Counted from the stretch's first letter, positions 11,020 through 23,349 are shown. The stretch is 64,000 bases of DNA from Mallotus nudiflorus (GCA_947683625.1 CANTUR010000638.1:124001-188000), one strand, 5' to 3'. Translations and numbers: made by a program. The notes: generated by a model not told the origin, from the letters alone.

Positions 11020-12342
11020 AATGACCATTAGGACCTGATTGTACCTAGAGAATCCATCCATAACGGAGTACATCGCACATATGGCAGCGCTATCAACCAG
11101 TATGTCTATATGGGTAATGAGAAATCATCCTTCGGCTAGGCCTTATTCAGATCTCTATAGTCGACATAGATTCTGACCTTTCCATCTTTCTTCAGTACTT
11201 ATACCACATTTGCTAACCATGGTGGATAGTCTATTACCTCTAGGAATTTTTCCTTGATTTGTTTCTCGATGTCCTCTTTCACTAGTTGGGCCTATACTGG
11301 TCTAAGTCTTCTTAATTTCTGCTTGACCAGTTTGCACCCTTCTTTGGTAGGAATGAAGTGTTGAGCGATGTCTCTATCAATAATAGGCATATCGTCGTAT
11401 GTCTAGGAAAATACTTTTGAATATTTTATTAATATTTTTTCAATTTCTCTCCTCTCTTCAGTGGTAACATCTTTCAAAATATCTAGAATGTGTGGTTCAA
11501 ATCTCATGTTAATGTTAAATGATTCAATCCATAGGGAATGAATGTCAAATATGCTAATGTTTTGAACAATGCAATGCACACTACCATCAGGAAAGACATC
11601 AAACAAGTAAACAAAATCTGATTTCATTGCATTAACTTTAGAGTTAATTACATCATAATTTTCAAACAAAGAAAAAGTACAAAGATTATCAGCCGTAATG
11701 TCTTTAAATAGGATGTCATCAATGCTCGATTCAAGGATGGCAGCGGCTTGAGCATGATTGATAGCTTCACTCTCAAATTCTATATCCAGGTTCATCAGCT
11801 CACAGATGTCAGTCTCGATGATCATGTCTGGTAAGTGTTTCTCGTTGAGGGTGTCATTCTCTTTCTAAGGAGTTTGATATACTAGCCCACTGCGAGTTAC
11901 ATGATCAACTGCTAGTGAGGACTTCTCATCTGCTTGCTTATATGCTTTTGTGTTGTTTTTTTTGTCCCAGATAATGATTTCAGGATCATCAGAGTTGTAC
12001 CACATGTATATCCTTATGACTTGCAGGTTCTGAAGCTGAATAGTACTGATCAGCCCATGTTCCTTATTAAATTCTTCTCCCCAACCTTGAGGGTATTATG
12101 TCTTCTAAGAGCATGTGGGTAGCAGGAGGTGTTGTGTACTTGACTTTATAGTTAAACTTCCCAAATGGCTGGCCTGGTAAATCCTATACTTCATGGTTAC
12201 TACTGAGATTTTTGTTTGTGTCTAAATAGGGGTAATTAATTACTTCACCATTCATGTTAAGAGCTATATCCCTAGCTCTTTTTTACATCATCAAGTGGGG
12301 AAGGAATTTTTGAGGTGTTGGAATGTATTCAAGGGTAAAAGG
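11020..12342 (-). pseudogene. Element A gag-pol linker and N-terminal half of RT
   Basis: Bases 11020-11400 encode the first half of the reverse transcriptase (ATG-TAC-TCC..., the conserved MDGFS.YNQ region, adjoins the solo LTR). Bases 11403-11825 form a 140-codon open frame that corresponds to the region before RT in B (18450-18720); its end, EKILIKYSKVFS, matches ERILIKRKVVFA in B. Further upstream, 11890-12040 encodes MWYNSDDPEIIIWD and DHVTRSGLVYQTP, which match the gag-protease junction of B at 17097-17190. The protease that should lie between these blocks is absent, so an internal deletion is likely near 11826-11890. Element B is inserted at the upstream end (12342/41443). Confidence 0.75.
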
Positions 12343-14518
12343 TGTAAACACCTAATTTCGAGATAATAAAATATGGATGTGACAATGGACTCTAATGATG
12401 AAAATGTTATAAGTAGGCCTTTAACACTTGAAGTTCAAAACCTCAAAAGTTCGAATATGTTTTCAAAAAGAGTTTCATTGGTTTTTTTTAAAGACTTAGT
12501 TGTAATGCCTTTTCAAAATTAGTTAAAAATTTTAATTTCTTTCCAGGGTCTTTTTGTAATTAAAAGTTTTTAAAAAATTGGAATTACATAATTCTGATAT
12601 GAATTACCCAATTCTGGTCAGAATTACACATTTTTCATCTGTTTTTGTATTTTTTATAGAAAATAAAAATATTTTCCTGAGTTTTGATTGGTCAAAAAAA
12701 TTTAAAATTTATTTTGGGATTTATCTACCTCATTGGGAAATAAATTCCTTTTAAAATGGTAACTCTTCAGGAAATGAAGTCCTTTTAAAATTAGAACTTT
12801 CAGTACATAGAATTTAGGGTTTTTATTTTTCTCCCTATAAAAGAAGAGCTTAGGCTCCTGGAGTAGGGGATTGAATTCTCAAGACCTCTCTCTTTTTCTG
12901 CACTAATAAAAATATTCTTGGTTATTTCGTCTTGGAAGCAAAGAGCAAGAGGCCTTTTTTTGAGAAAAGAATAACAAGTTTTTGAAGATCTATTTAACAA
13001 ATAAATAGTGATTTTACTAGTATGAGGAGCCAATCACAGTAAATCCATAATCATCTTCTCCTTCTCTATTTTCTATTATTTTTTAATTTTTAATTTTATT
13101 ATTTTTGTTCCTATTGAATTCTAGTTTTACTTAAATTTTTATTTTTATTTTGTTTATTCACTAACCATTGATTGCTTATTTTTGTGTTGGTGATTATGGA
13201 GGGGATCACTTATTGAGTTTGCTCAAAGAATACAATTCATGAAGGTCCATCGAATGCCATGAATGGAACCTTGTAGCTAAACAATATTTCTAGGGTTTTT
13301 ATTTAGTTTGTTTATCATTATTTTATTTTTATGTATTTTTGGGTTGTATTAATTTTCTTTTTTATTATTCTCAATAGTTGATTGTAATAGCCCCAATAGT
13401 GGGAATAATGAAATTTGGTGTGTATTCTTATGTGTTTTATTTTAATTAATTGGTTAGTAAAATTAGGGTTTTAATTGAGTAATTAATTAAAATTAATGGT
13501 TATAGAAATCATTAGGATGTTTAATTAAAATTGGATTAGATTTAAGTGGTTAGAATTAGGGTTGTTTGTTAATTATTTATTTGTTTGTTTATGGTCACTT
13601 TAATTAAATTAGGGTTTTAGAATAAATTTAATTAATATTTTGATCTTTTATTTGTTTTGATGTTTTTTTTATTGTTTTTGGGCTTATTTGCTTATTTTTA
13701 TGTGTTTTGGGCCCTAGGCCCACAATAGGCTCTAACCTATTTAAATTTAGGTTTTCTTAGGTTTAATTAATAAAAATGCATTTTAGGCTCATTATTAATT
13801 AGATTTAGGGCAGCGATAACTTAGGCCCATTTAGTTAATTAGGCATAGGCCCACCTAATTGAATTTAATTAATTTAGACTTAGCCCATTTAATTTATGCC
13901 TTTTCATAATTTATAGATTTAAGATCATTCTAGAATTAAAACATGTAGAATTAGGCCCACTAATTAAATGCTTAATAATTTGTAGATTTGGGACCATTTT
14001 TAGAATTAAAATAAATAGTCTTAGGTTCACTTAATTAAAATTAAATAGGAATTAGGCCCATTAGTCTTTAGACTCATTTGTAAATTAAAATATGTAGATT
14101 TAACTCATTTAATTAAAATTAATGTAGATTAGACTAACCTAGAGATTGTGATGAATTCATTGTTTACTTGTATATATCATGACTAGTTTGTCTGGAATTG
14201 ATTTTTTTTAGGGTTTATGTTGAAATTACATGTAAATAGATGATAAAGTAGTAATTCATAAATCAATTCTAAAAGAACACAAGATTGAAAGAAGTTAGTA
14301 TTCTGTACCCAGAATCTTCTGGTTGTGGTGCTGGCTTTCTTTTAGGGAATTGAGTATCACCATTTTTTTTATTTATCGCAGTTATTACCTTGGGTGGCGA
14401 CTCCTCATCTTGACGCCATGTCTTTGTGATAGTGGTTAGTGTATTCTTTAGAGCCTTGAGCTCAAACAGTGTGGTGGTTGCTAAGATCTTGGGCGTGCGC
14501 TAAACCTTACTGTCTATA
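12343..14518 (+). repeat. Element B 5' LTR
   Basis: 2176 bp, starting TGTAAACACC and ending TCTATA, where the final CA has mutated to TA. It aligns along its whole length with 39209-41442 with scattered substitutions and small indels. The sequence is AT-rich with a pronounced TTTAATTAA theme. Downstream begins the primer binding site. Confidence 0.92.
12836..12842 (+). promoter_or_regulatory. TATA box of element B 5' LTR
   Basis: TATAAAA within CCCTATAAAAGAAGAGC, about 490 bp into the LTR, a plausible end of U3. In the 3' LTR the same place reads TCTAAAA (39722-39728), so that copy of the promoter is weakened. Confidence 0.6.
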
Positions 14519-14519
14519 G

Positions 14520-14537
14520 TGGTGACTCCACTAAGGA
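14520..14537 (+). other. Primer binding site of element B
   Basis: TGGTGACTCCACTAAGGA starts two bases after the LTR. It begins with the TGG expected opposite a tRNA CCA end, and element C has the same site with ACTAGGG. The tRNA is probably tRNA-Arg, as reported for Ogre-type elements, but I infer that from the family and not by alignment. Confidence 0.7.
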
Positions 14538-15286
14538 TAAGAGATACTGATTCTACTTGTGTTCTTTAGAATTATTTTATTAATTATTATTTTATTATTG
14601 CATTCATTCTGCATGTCCTTATTAACTAATGGCATTGGTTTATAGTTCCATGATTCCACTAGCTTTATGGGATTGTGAATTTTCTAACCATAACTTTTAG
14701 CCTTAACTCAGTTCAATAGAGATTATTAGGCTCATCTGACCATAGTCTATAACCTAGGTCCTAAAGGGGAGGTAGTCTTCTCTCGAGTTTGCAAAGGATG
14801 TCGAGCCCCTCTAACCTTGGCCTGTAACTTAAGTTTTAAATGAGGGCATCTTACTAAGGGAACCTTGACCTTTTTGCCGGATTCAACTCATGTAGTGGCT
14901 TAGTAACTTCCCCTAGGATTACCCAAATTGCTTATGAATGTTTCCATGAGGTATTTCTATCTATAAAGGTCCAAACCCATACTTTAGAAGCCCATCAAGA
15001 CTAATAAAGATAGGGCTATGCTTTTATACCTAGAAATATTGTTTCTATGCTTTACTACTTTGAGAGGTATGACATGCATGTTGGTTCTTGATATACCTTA
15101 TTTATATTAAGGCTAAGACAAAAAATCCTAGGAAAAGAGACTCACCATTGAATATGTGTGTGGGAGGAATAAGGTTGGAAGGATGTATATACTTGAAATG
15201 ATTATTACTTATTACTTCTTGCATAGCATGTGCATCATGCATACATGTAGTACATGCATCATACTAACCATTTATCTTACAGCCAT
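14538..15286 (+). other. Leader of element B
   Basis: Untranslated leader, homologous to 46041-46790 of element C on the other strand. No credible frame. It ends in TTATCTTACAG at 15277-15287, which resembles a splice acceptor just before the gag frame; splicing before gag is known in Ogre-type elements, but the donor is not identified here. Confidence 0.5.
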
Positions 15287-17300
15287 TATAGATTCATCCA
15301 GGTCTTCCTGTGTTTATAGTAGGAAAGGTGGTAGACTAGTGAGAACTGATTCGAGTTTGCAATCAATTGCAAAAGAGATCCTTAGCAAACTAGAAAGGAG
15401 TTCTATCAATTTACTATACTTAGAAGCTACACAGCCTAAACAAGTTGAAGAAATAGAACAACAAGAGGGAGAAAATTGGACCTTAGAGGAGCATTGATGG
15501 ATGATATAAAAGTGATGATGCAAGATGAGTTGAGACAAGCTCTAGCTGGATTGATGCCACCACTTACTATTGCTACACCCCCCGTTGTGGCCAATCCACC
15601 CATTGTGGGTACACCACTTGTTATGGGTACACCACCTGCTAACAATGATAATGTTGCTCGAAACATGCTGGTTGTAGAAATGAAGTTGGAGGATGTCGAG
15701 AGTTATATGGTTGAAAAGGTGAAAAGGGAATCACTTGAGCAAGTTCAAGAGCTGGAATCCAAGCAGATGAAAGCACTAACTTAGAAGATGTCTCAAATGG
15801 AGGAGTTGATAAGAGGACAAGGCATTGGATACTTATTAGACTTTGATGATGTGATGTAATTTGAGGAAGATAAGTTGCCTGATAAATTCAAGATGCCACA
15901 GCTACAAAAGTTTGATGGTATTGGAGACCTAAGGATCCACCTTAGTCAATACACAACTACCATGAGCACCACTGAGGCTCACTTGTCTGTGGCTACCAAG
16001 TTGTTTGTGCTATCCTTGGAGGGTATGACTATCAATTGATATCATGGGTTAGAGAAGTCTATTTGAGCAGACCAGAGGGAAATATGTATCTATTTTCTGA
16101 AGCAATATGACTACAACACCAGGCTCAAAGTGTTCATTAAGGATCTAGAATTGACCAAGTAGAAGCTTAATGAATCATTCTTAGATTTTCTGACCAGGTT
16201 CATGAACAAGGCGGGATTAATGAAGAACAAGCTGGCTAAAAAGGATCGGGTTAAGATGATAGTCTGAAATATGTCACCAAATTTGGTTGAGAAGTTACAA
16301 ATGATGAACTCCAAGACATTTGTAGGCCTTTATGATGATGGGTTGTAAGTTGAAGAGATCGAAAGTGAGAAGAAGAAGATCACTAGAAGCACCGGAGTGA
16401 GAAATTACCCAACTAGGGGCATACAACAAGGAAATGCTAGTTAGGTTATAGGAGTCCATGTTATTCAACAACCCAGGAAATTTTCAAATTTCAACTATTA
16501 TCCAGAGTCCTAGATTGATTGATCCAAAAAGGCCTCCTTAAACCTTTAACCCCCTTTAGACCACTAAACCTAAATCTCCCCAGCTTTGACCCAAATAGTT
16601 ACTATAAATTTCACTAAGTTACTGGCCATTTCTCTGACTCTTGCATGCACCTTAAACATGAAATTCAAAACCTCATAAACTCTAGAAAAATAATGGACCC
16701 TGAGAAATCCAATCCAAACCCAAACACCAAAAATAACCTTTTCCCAAATTATCGAAACATGCCACCCCCAACCACCATAATGATCAACTTAGGAGTTAGT
16801 GAGGAAGAAGTGCTTAACTCCTTTGAGGATCTAAACCCTAAAACTAATGAGAAACTCCCTAATGTCCCCAAAGATGAGGAGAGAATATAAGACTTGTTGG
16901 GACAACCTTCAAGCAAATTCAACTACAAGGTGTGTTATTCCAAATCACCTTCTTTTGATATACCCATTGAGTCGATGATGCCTACAGGATAGGGTGATGA
17001 ATTTGATGATAAGAAGATGAATGATAAGAGAGAGAAATGCATGGTTGAGGTGTGGAAAGATAGAAAGAAAGAGTGGACCATTGGGGTTATAAACATCTGG
17101 TACAACTCTAATGAAGAAGGCATTGAAGGCTACAATGTATGGATTGATAATCCAAAAGTTAGTCATGTCACTAAAAGTGGTAAGGGTTATAAACTAATGG
17201 AGAAGACCATAGAGAGGGAAGAGGTTGCTAAAAGAGAATACTCATATGAATATGATGATGACTTGATCCTTGAACAGCTTAAGAAGGCAAAAGCAAATGT
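15287..17300 (+). pseudogene. gag of element B, degenerate
   Basis: Encodes the structural capsid/nucleocapsid polyprotein. A coiled-coil-like N-terminal part (EDVESYMVEKVKRESLEQVQ, 15692-15750) precedes the capsid core, readable at 15880-16070 (KFDGI..LRIHLSQY, FVLSLEGM, YHGLEKSI) and FLDFLTRFMNKAG near 16180. The frame changes near 16560-16640; the C-terminal part (16645-17300) has the MPPP region and INIWYNSNEEG. Many in-frame stops can be read as CAG, CAA, CGA or TGG codons hit by C-to-T or G-to-A changes (for example 15782, 16037, 16065, 16159, 16266). The same protein family occurs in element C at 45243-46040. Confidence 0.8.
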
Positions 17301-17890
17301 GAGCATTTGAGAGCTCTTGATGCACTCAAGTAGCCACAGGAAGGCTCTAGCCAAGATGAACATTGACACCACTGCAACCCCTAAAGCAATGGTGGCCAAG
17401 GTTACTAAGAAGAAGCATCGGGTTATCACCTTTTCGGATGAGGATTTACTTTTGGAAGGGAGGAATCATAATAAAGCTCTATTCATCCTAACTGAAGTTA
17501 GAGGGAAGAAAAATAATTATGTGATGGTGGATGATGGGTCTGTAATTAATGTTTGCTCGCTACAGATTCTACCCAATCTAGGGGTAAAAGTGGAGGATTT
17601 AACAAAATTTGACCTTATAATCAGAGCTTATAATGACAACACAAGGAATGTAGAAGGGACATTTATGGCTCCTATAAAGATCGGACCTATAGAGGCAATA
17701 GTGGAGTTCATTGTGTTAGATATTCCTATCACTTATGCTTTACTTTTGGGTAGGCCCTAGTATTATACTTTGGGAGGAGTGCCTTCAACTGTGCATCAAA
17801 AGGTGAAATTCCTATTTGATGGAGAAGTTGTGACTTTAGATGTTAGTGTAGGCAAGACTGTGTCTACAATTATGGATGGTCAAAAGCAGT
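17301..17890 (+). pseudogene. Aspartic protease region of element B
   Basis: The best-preserved part of B: 147 codons open at 17317-17760. It has the catalytic triad-like MVDDGS (17524-17541; Tat elements usually have DDGS or DSGS), the flap-side strand KFDLIIRAYNDN, GTFMAPIKIGP, and ends in the ALLLGRP motif (17738-17758) that closes retroviral-type proteases of this lineage. A TAG follows, where TGG is expected in LLGRPW. It would cleave the gag-pol precursor. It continues the frame of the gag C-terminus. Confidence 0.8.
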
Positions 17891-18732
17891 AGTCACCTTT
17901 ATGGTTTCCAAATAGCCATGATTATTGATGGAATTGGGATGGATCCAAGGGTTATGAGCATGATTAAGAAGATGAATTATTGCCCTGGACAAGGACTAGG
18001 AAAGAATGAGCAAGGAGGTATAGAGTTCTCGAATTTCAAAGGATAAAATGATATTAGAGGATTAGGCTATACATGAGCTAGGCTTGGTAGTGTAGGAGCC
18101 AAAAGAAGGATTTTTTATGAGAACAACTTCTCAAAGAATTTGGGGTCACTAAAGGATAACTTTGCTAAAGAAAGAAAAGAGAAGTTCTACTTGGGTGAAA
18201 AGGAGCCTGTCCAAATAGCTGGAGTCAATGTTCCTAGCTTTTAGATTTTCAAGAAGTAGATAGTTGAGGGTTTAGCGCAAGACAACAAAGACAAGGTGAT
18301 GAAGATAGTTAATGAGAAGATGAGGACTGAGGCCATTGAAGAATTGTTCTATCTACCACCCAATGAAGAACCACCACAGGATTTAGCTAGAATTATTAAT
18401 AATGGTTTTAATGATGTTTTTTTTATAAAGAAACTGATGTAATAACACCTGGTCTATTTGAGGGTGAAAATGCTATTTTTGCTATGATCAATGATATAAA
18501 CTTTGGTTTTGCTTACTTGTGTGGTGTTGATTCTGATGGTCTTGTGCACTTTAATAATGATAGTTCATGCATACTTGAAATTAATTCTATTTAATTAGAT
18601 TCATTAAACATGGGCACAAATGAACAACCAAAGCACATTTCTATATCATATGATTTAACTCCTAAAGAGAGGAAAAAATTAGAGAGAATATTAATAAAAA
18701 GAAAGGTAGTATTCGCTTAGTCCTATAAAGAC
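17891..18732 (+). pseudogene. Protease-RT linker of element B with G-patch-like segment
   Basis: In a different frame from the protease, 17921-18090 encodes IDGIGMDPRVMSM and GQGLGKNEQGGIEF, then RGLGYT. This glycine pattern is like a G-patch, an RNA-binding motif seen after protease in some retroelements. Then 18440-18720 encodes the acidic linker ending in LTPKERKKLERILIKRKVVFA just before RT. The corresponding linker in element A lacks the G-patch part. Frameshifts near 17890 and 18100 are implied. Confidence 0.6.
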
Positions 18733-20591
18733 ATGCTAGGTCTAGACAAAGGAATTATAGAGCATCGCATTCTAATATATCCAGAGGCTAAACATGTTAA
18801 GCAAAAACTTCATAGGTTAAGGCCAGAATGGGCAGAAAAGATAAGGGAAAAAATCACTAAGCAAATCCAGGACAATTTCCTAAAAGTGGTAGAACATCCT
18901 CAATGGTTGGCAAACATAGTACCTATTCCTAAAAAAGATGGGAAAGTTTGAATGTGTGTAGATTTCAGAGATCTAAATAAAGCATGCCCGAATGATGATT
19001 TTCCTTTACCATATATTGATGTGATTATTGACAACACAACATCCAGTGCAATGTACTCTTTTATGGATGGGTTTTCAGGTTATAATAAGATAATGATGGA
19101 AGTCATAGACAAAATCAAGACTGCTTTTATCATAGGTGGGGAACATACTACTACAAAGTGATGCCATTTGGATTAAAGAATACAGGAGCAACCTATCAAA
19201 GGGTAGCAATAGCTCTATTCCATGATATGATGCACAAAAAAGTGGAAGTGTACGTTGACGATATGATGGTCAAGTCAGGAACTAGGGAAGGGCATTTTAA
19301 GGCTTTAGACAAATTTCTAGCAAGAATAGAAAGATACAATCTAAGGCATAATCCAAAGAAATGTATCTTTGGGGTCACTTTGGGAAAGCTGTTGGGGCAT
19401 ATAGTTAGCATTCGAGGAATGGAAATTGATTTAGACAAGATCAAATCCATTCAAGAGATGCCAGCACCAAGGAAAAAAAAGGAAGTACAAAGATTTATCA
19501 AAAAACTACAGTACATTAGCAGGTTTATTGCAAAACTCACCTTAATTTGTCACCCAATTCTCAAGATCTTAAGGAAGAATCAGCCTATGGAATGGAATGA
19601 AGAATACCAAAAAGCCTTTGATAAGATTAAAGAATACCTTAATAATCCGCTTGTGTTAAGGCCATTAAGACAAGGTAAACCCTTAATCTTATATTTGGCT
19701 TTAGGGGAAAAAGCAATGGGGGCAATGCTAGCATAAAAAGGAACAGAAGGGGTGGAGTACACAGTGTATTACCTTAGTAAGAAGTTTTTTCCATATGAAG
19801 TGAAGTATGATCTTATGGAGAAGACGTGTCTGATTATGATATGGGCCATAAGGAATCTAAGGCATTATTTCTAGTCTTATAAAGTACAAGCCATTTCAAA
19901 GATAGATCCTTTGAGGTACTTGTTTTAGGCACCAGCCTTAACTGGAAAGATGTCGCGATGGTTGGTTTTTCTGACTAAGTTTGATATTGAGTACATCAAT
20001 ACCAAAGTAATCAAAGGAAAAGCAATGGTAGAATTCCTAGCATATAATGCAGTCGAAGGAAATGAGTAGTGGAATATGAAGTTTCCAGATGAGAACTTAG
20101 CAGTAATAGAGCGACATGAATGGAAGCTTTATTTTGATGGGGCTATGAATAAAAGAGGAGCAGGGCTAGAAGTGATTCTTATCACACCAAGAGGAGAAAC
20201 CATCCTAATGGCTAAGAAATTAGACTTGAAGGTCATGAACAATATAGTTGAGTATGAGGCGTGCATCTATAGGCTAGAAGCAGCACTAACAATGGGAGCT
20301 AAAGATCTATTGGTTTATGGAGATTCCATGTTAGTCATTAGCTAGGCTAATGAGGAATGGGAAGTAAAAAAAGAGAGGTTGAAGCCTTACATCTATTATT
20401 TGAAGAAGCTAATGATGAATTTCACTAAATGTCTCTTCATGCATTTACCGAGAGATAAGAATCAAATGGTGGATACTTTGCTGATGCTCTTTTTAATGTG
20501 GTATGAATCGACAAGGTTGATGATAAAGCCTTTGGTGATAATGAAAATGAAAGCTCCATGTTATGGTGAAGAATTAGTTATGAGCATTTAG
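18733..20591 (+). pseudogene. Reverse transcriptase, RNase H and second RNase H of element B
   Basis: Polymerase starts with HRLRPEWAEKI and IVPIPKKDGKV (18733-18951), then VDFRDLNKACPNDDFPLP and MDGFSGYNK. A single-base loss near 19136 changes frame. The next frame has MPFGLKNTGATYQR and the active site VYVDDMMVKS (19248-19277). The palm ends with GKLLGHIVS. RNase H follows (LILYLALGEKAMGAML, 19680-19735), with stops at 19736, 19874 and 19927. The second RNase H (20116-20345) has WKLYFDGAMNKRGAG and YEACIYRLEAAL, typical of Tat elements. It would copy the RNA genome and remove RNA from hybrids. Non-functional as it stands. Confidence 0.85.
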
Positions 20592-21848
20592 ATAGGTCCA
20601 GAAGAAAAGCCATGGTTTTATGACATCCAAAAATTCATTGAGGAAAGGAAATACCTAGATGAGGCAACTTTTCAGGAGAGATATTCCCTTTGTGTTCTTG
20701 CACGTCATTATACAAGTCATGATGGGGTATTATACAAAAGAATGTCAGATGGAATACAGCTGAGATGTCTCAAGAAGGATGAAGCAAGATAGGCGATGAG
20801 AGAAATTCATGCGGGGGTTTGTGGATCTCATATAAATGGGATGATTTTGATGAAGAAAATAATTCGATAGGGGTACTATTAGATGAGCATGGAAAGAGAC
20901 TATATATAGATAGTGAGACAATGTTATCAATGCCAGATACATGGGAACCTCAACCATCTTCCCCCTACAATGCCAAATAATCTAACATCTCCATGGCCCT
21001 TTACAACATGAGGATAGATATTATAGGGGAGGTAAGACCAACTGCCTCGAATGGATATAAATATGTAGTGGTGGTGATCAACTATTTCTCTAGATGGATA
21101 AAAGCATAATCTTTCAGTACTTTAAAAGCTATACAGATGGCAAGATTCATTAAGAATAATCTCATTTGTAGGTACGAGATCCTACATCACGTTGTGATGG
21201 ACAATGGTGTGAAGTTTCAGGTAGAGACAGTTGAATTGTTACAGAGATATAAGATTGAGCATTATAAATCCTTAACTTATACCTCAGGCTAATGGTGCAG
21301 TTGAAGCGGCTAATAAGAATATAAAGAGAATCCTCTCCAAGATGGTGAAAATGCATAAATATTCGTCCGAGTATCTCCCTTTTGCCTTGTGGGAATATAA
21401 AACTACAACGCGTATTGCTACAGGATAGACACCATTCTCATTAGTATACGGTTATGAAGCAGTTTTGCCTATAGAGATGGAAATTAAATCTTTGAGGGTT
21501 ATTATGGAAGTGAAAGTCCCTAAACGTGAATGGATGCAAAAGAGATACAACCACCTTATGTCTTTAGATGAGAAAAGGATGGAGGCTCTATTTCACACTT
21601 AGATTTATCATAAAAGGATAGTGAGAGCCTTTAACAAGAAGGTCAAACCCGGAAAGATAAAGGCTGGAGATATGGTGCTAAAGCAGTCAAGAGCAATGGT
21701 GTTTGATCCAAGAGGAAAATGCATAACGAATTGGGAAGGGCCGTGTTTAGTCAAAACAATCTTGCCTAAAGGAGTTGTAAGAATATCAAATTTAGAAGGG
21801 AATGAATTCACTGAGCCAATCAACTTGGATCGCCTTAAGAAATACTAA
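20592..21848 (+). pseudogene. Integrase of element B, degenerate
   Basis: The zinc-binding region is readable at 20700-20940 (DGVLYKRMSDG, AGVCGSHINGM, CYQCQIHGN). The frame then shifts near 20985; the catalytic core follows with DIIGEVRPTASNGYKYVVVVINYFSRWIKA in pieces (first Asp near 21015), VVMDNGVKF (second Asp near 21198) and, after another shift, ANGAVEAANKNIKRIL (Glu near 21302). The C-terminal domain is open at 21621-21848: DPRGKCITNWEGP and EFTEPINLDRLKKY. Several stops in between are of the CAG-to-TAG or TGG-to-TAG type. Confidence 0.82.
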
Positions 21849-21861
21849 CTTTTTTTTTAAA

Positions 21862-22105
21862 AAAAAGGTCCACTGGCTAGAAAACCTTAAAAGGCTAGTC
21901 AGGCAAAAATTAGGACATTCTCATTGTTCAGAAAACCCGCAAAGGGCTTACAGGCAAAAATTAGGGAATAAGGTAAAAGAAGTGATCCCGCTGATCAGAA
22001 AACTCATAAAGAGCTTGTTAGGCAGAAATTAGGGTAATAAAATTGAGAGAAAAATGTTCAGTTAGAAAATCCAAAAGGACTAGCTGATAACAAGAGTTAA
22101 GTCAT
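21862..22105 (+). repeat. Post-integrase covarying hairpin repeats of element B
   Basis: Four copies of a unit with the pattern AGAAAA-stem-loop-stem, ending in AGGCAAAAATTAGGG. Short stems differ between copies but stay complementary: CC-TTAAAA-GG (21885), CCC-GCAAA-GGG (21935), CTC-ATAAA-GAG (22001), TCC-AAAA-GGA (22069). Copy 1 also has outer arms GGCTAG/CTAGTC (one G-U pair). The same unit is in element A at 5995-6171. Confidence 0.7.
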
Positions 22106-22900
22106 GTGATGTAATAAATGTACTCGTTTTGGCCTTAATTAATGAATAAAATTGAAATGAATTTTTTTTGAATATTGCATGTTCTATCTTTATTATAAAG
22201 CATAAAGACTTAAAGAAAAAACAAAACATGAGAGCCTAAAAGACTAGGCTTATAAGATCACTATACTATTTTTTGTTTTTGTTTCTTATTATGTGACTCA
22301 TCTATCAATACTTGAGTCCTTTTGTACTTAGCAAATCCTAGTGGTTCTGTAGCTTTCATGATAACCTAAGCCTTATAATTGTCATCAGCAGTCATATTAG
22401 CATCCAAATGCATGTTTTGCTCTAATGCTCTGTGAGGCCATAGGTTCTTCATTCTATCCAAGAAATCTTGCCTCAGAGGGAAGCCTTTGAAGATAGGTAT
22501 AACAGTCACAATAAATTATGGATGACTGTACTAAAGGTAAAGGTGTGACAGGGAAAAGAAGGTCAAAAAGTGTAACCCATGAATAAGAACATAGTGGTCG
22601 TACAGGTTGATGGTCATAAACTTCAACTTCCACCAAGGATAAATCTATGTAATCTCAGTGTCAATAATGCCTTTCATCCAATCAATCCATTTACCTATAG
22701 TACACTTGTCTATCACCTTCAATGGATGAGATTATAGACAATGAGGTTGATAAATCAAGGCATTGGAGGGGGGATTAAGTGGACTTAATTTCTCCTATAG
22801 TGAAATCTTAAAAAAAAAAGCTAAGTTGAAAACTTGAAAGGGCAGCTTAGGGAAAAAAAGCTGCATCCCTGAAGGAGAAGCAAATTGCCTGAGAGTCAAT
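22106..22900 (-). pseudogene. Second antisense ORF of element B, C-terminal part (split by T1)
   Basis: Continues on the minus strand the frame that begins at 34977 and is cut by T1 at 34395/22905. Readable pieces include TIGKWIDWMKGIIDTEI (22710-22650), WWKLKFMTINLYDHY (22640-22590) and PLRQDFLDRMKNLWPHRALE (two stretches, 22490-22420). Stops and at least one shift are present, and the end is near 22250. The order of motifs fits the retroelement-associated plant family often annotated as DUF7745, but I recognise it only by general pattern. Bases 22106-22250 hold nothing clear. Confidence 0.45.
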
Positions 22901-23349
22901 TTTGATGTAATATCCCGTGTTTTTAAAATATTTTTACACAGTACCGGGATATGCAGAGTTAATAATTTCTGTATTTTATATGATATTTTTATGAGTTAAT
23001 ATGTATTTTAGACCTATTTTAATTACGGTGTATTATTTTCAGTGTTTTACGTAAAATTTTCCCGGGACTTGCATTTTCGGGGAAATTTTCACGTAAACGA
23101 TTTATTATTAATTATTTTAGATGTATTTACGGACTTGCATGAACTCATACATATTTTTAAATTATTAAATAAAGTCGGTGTGTGTATATTTATTTAATTA
23201 GGGTTTATTATTTCCCTAATATTTTATTAAGTATTTAATTGTTTTAATTGTTATTTAATTAATTTTATTTGGTAAAAATTATTAAAATATTAATATTTTT
23301 ATGTGTGTGGTGTATATTTGATGTGTGTAATTTAATATTATTTTAATAT

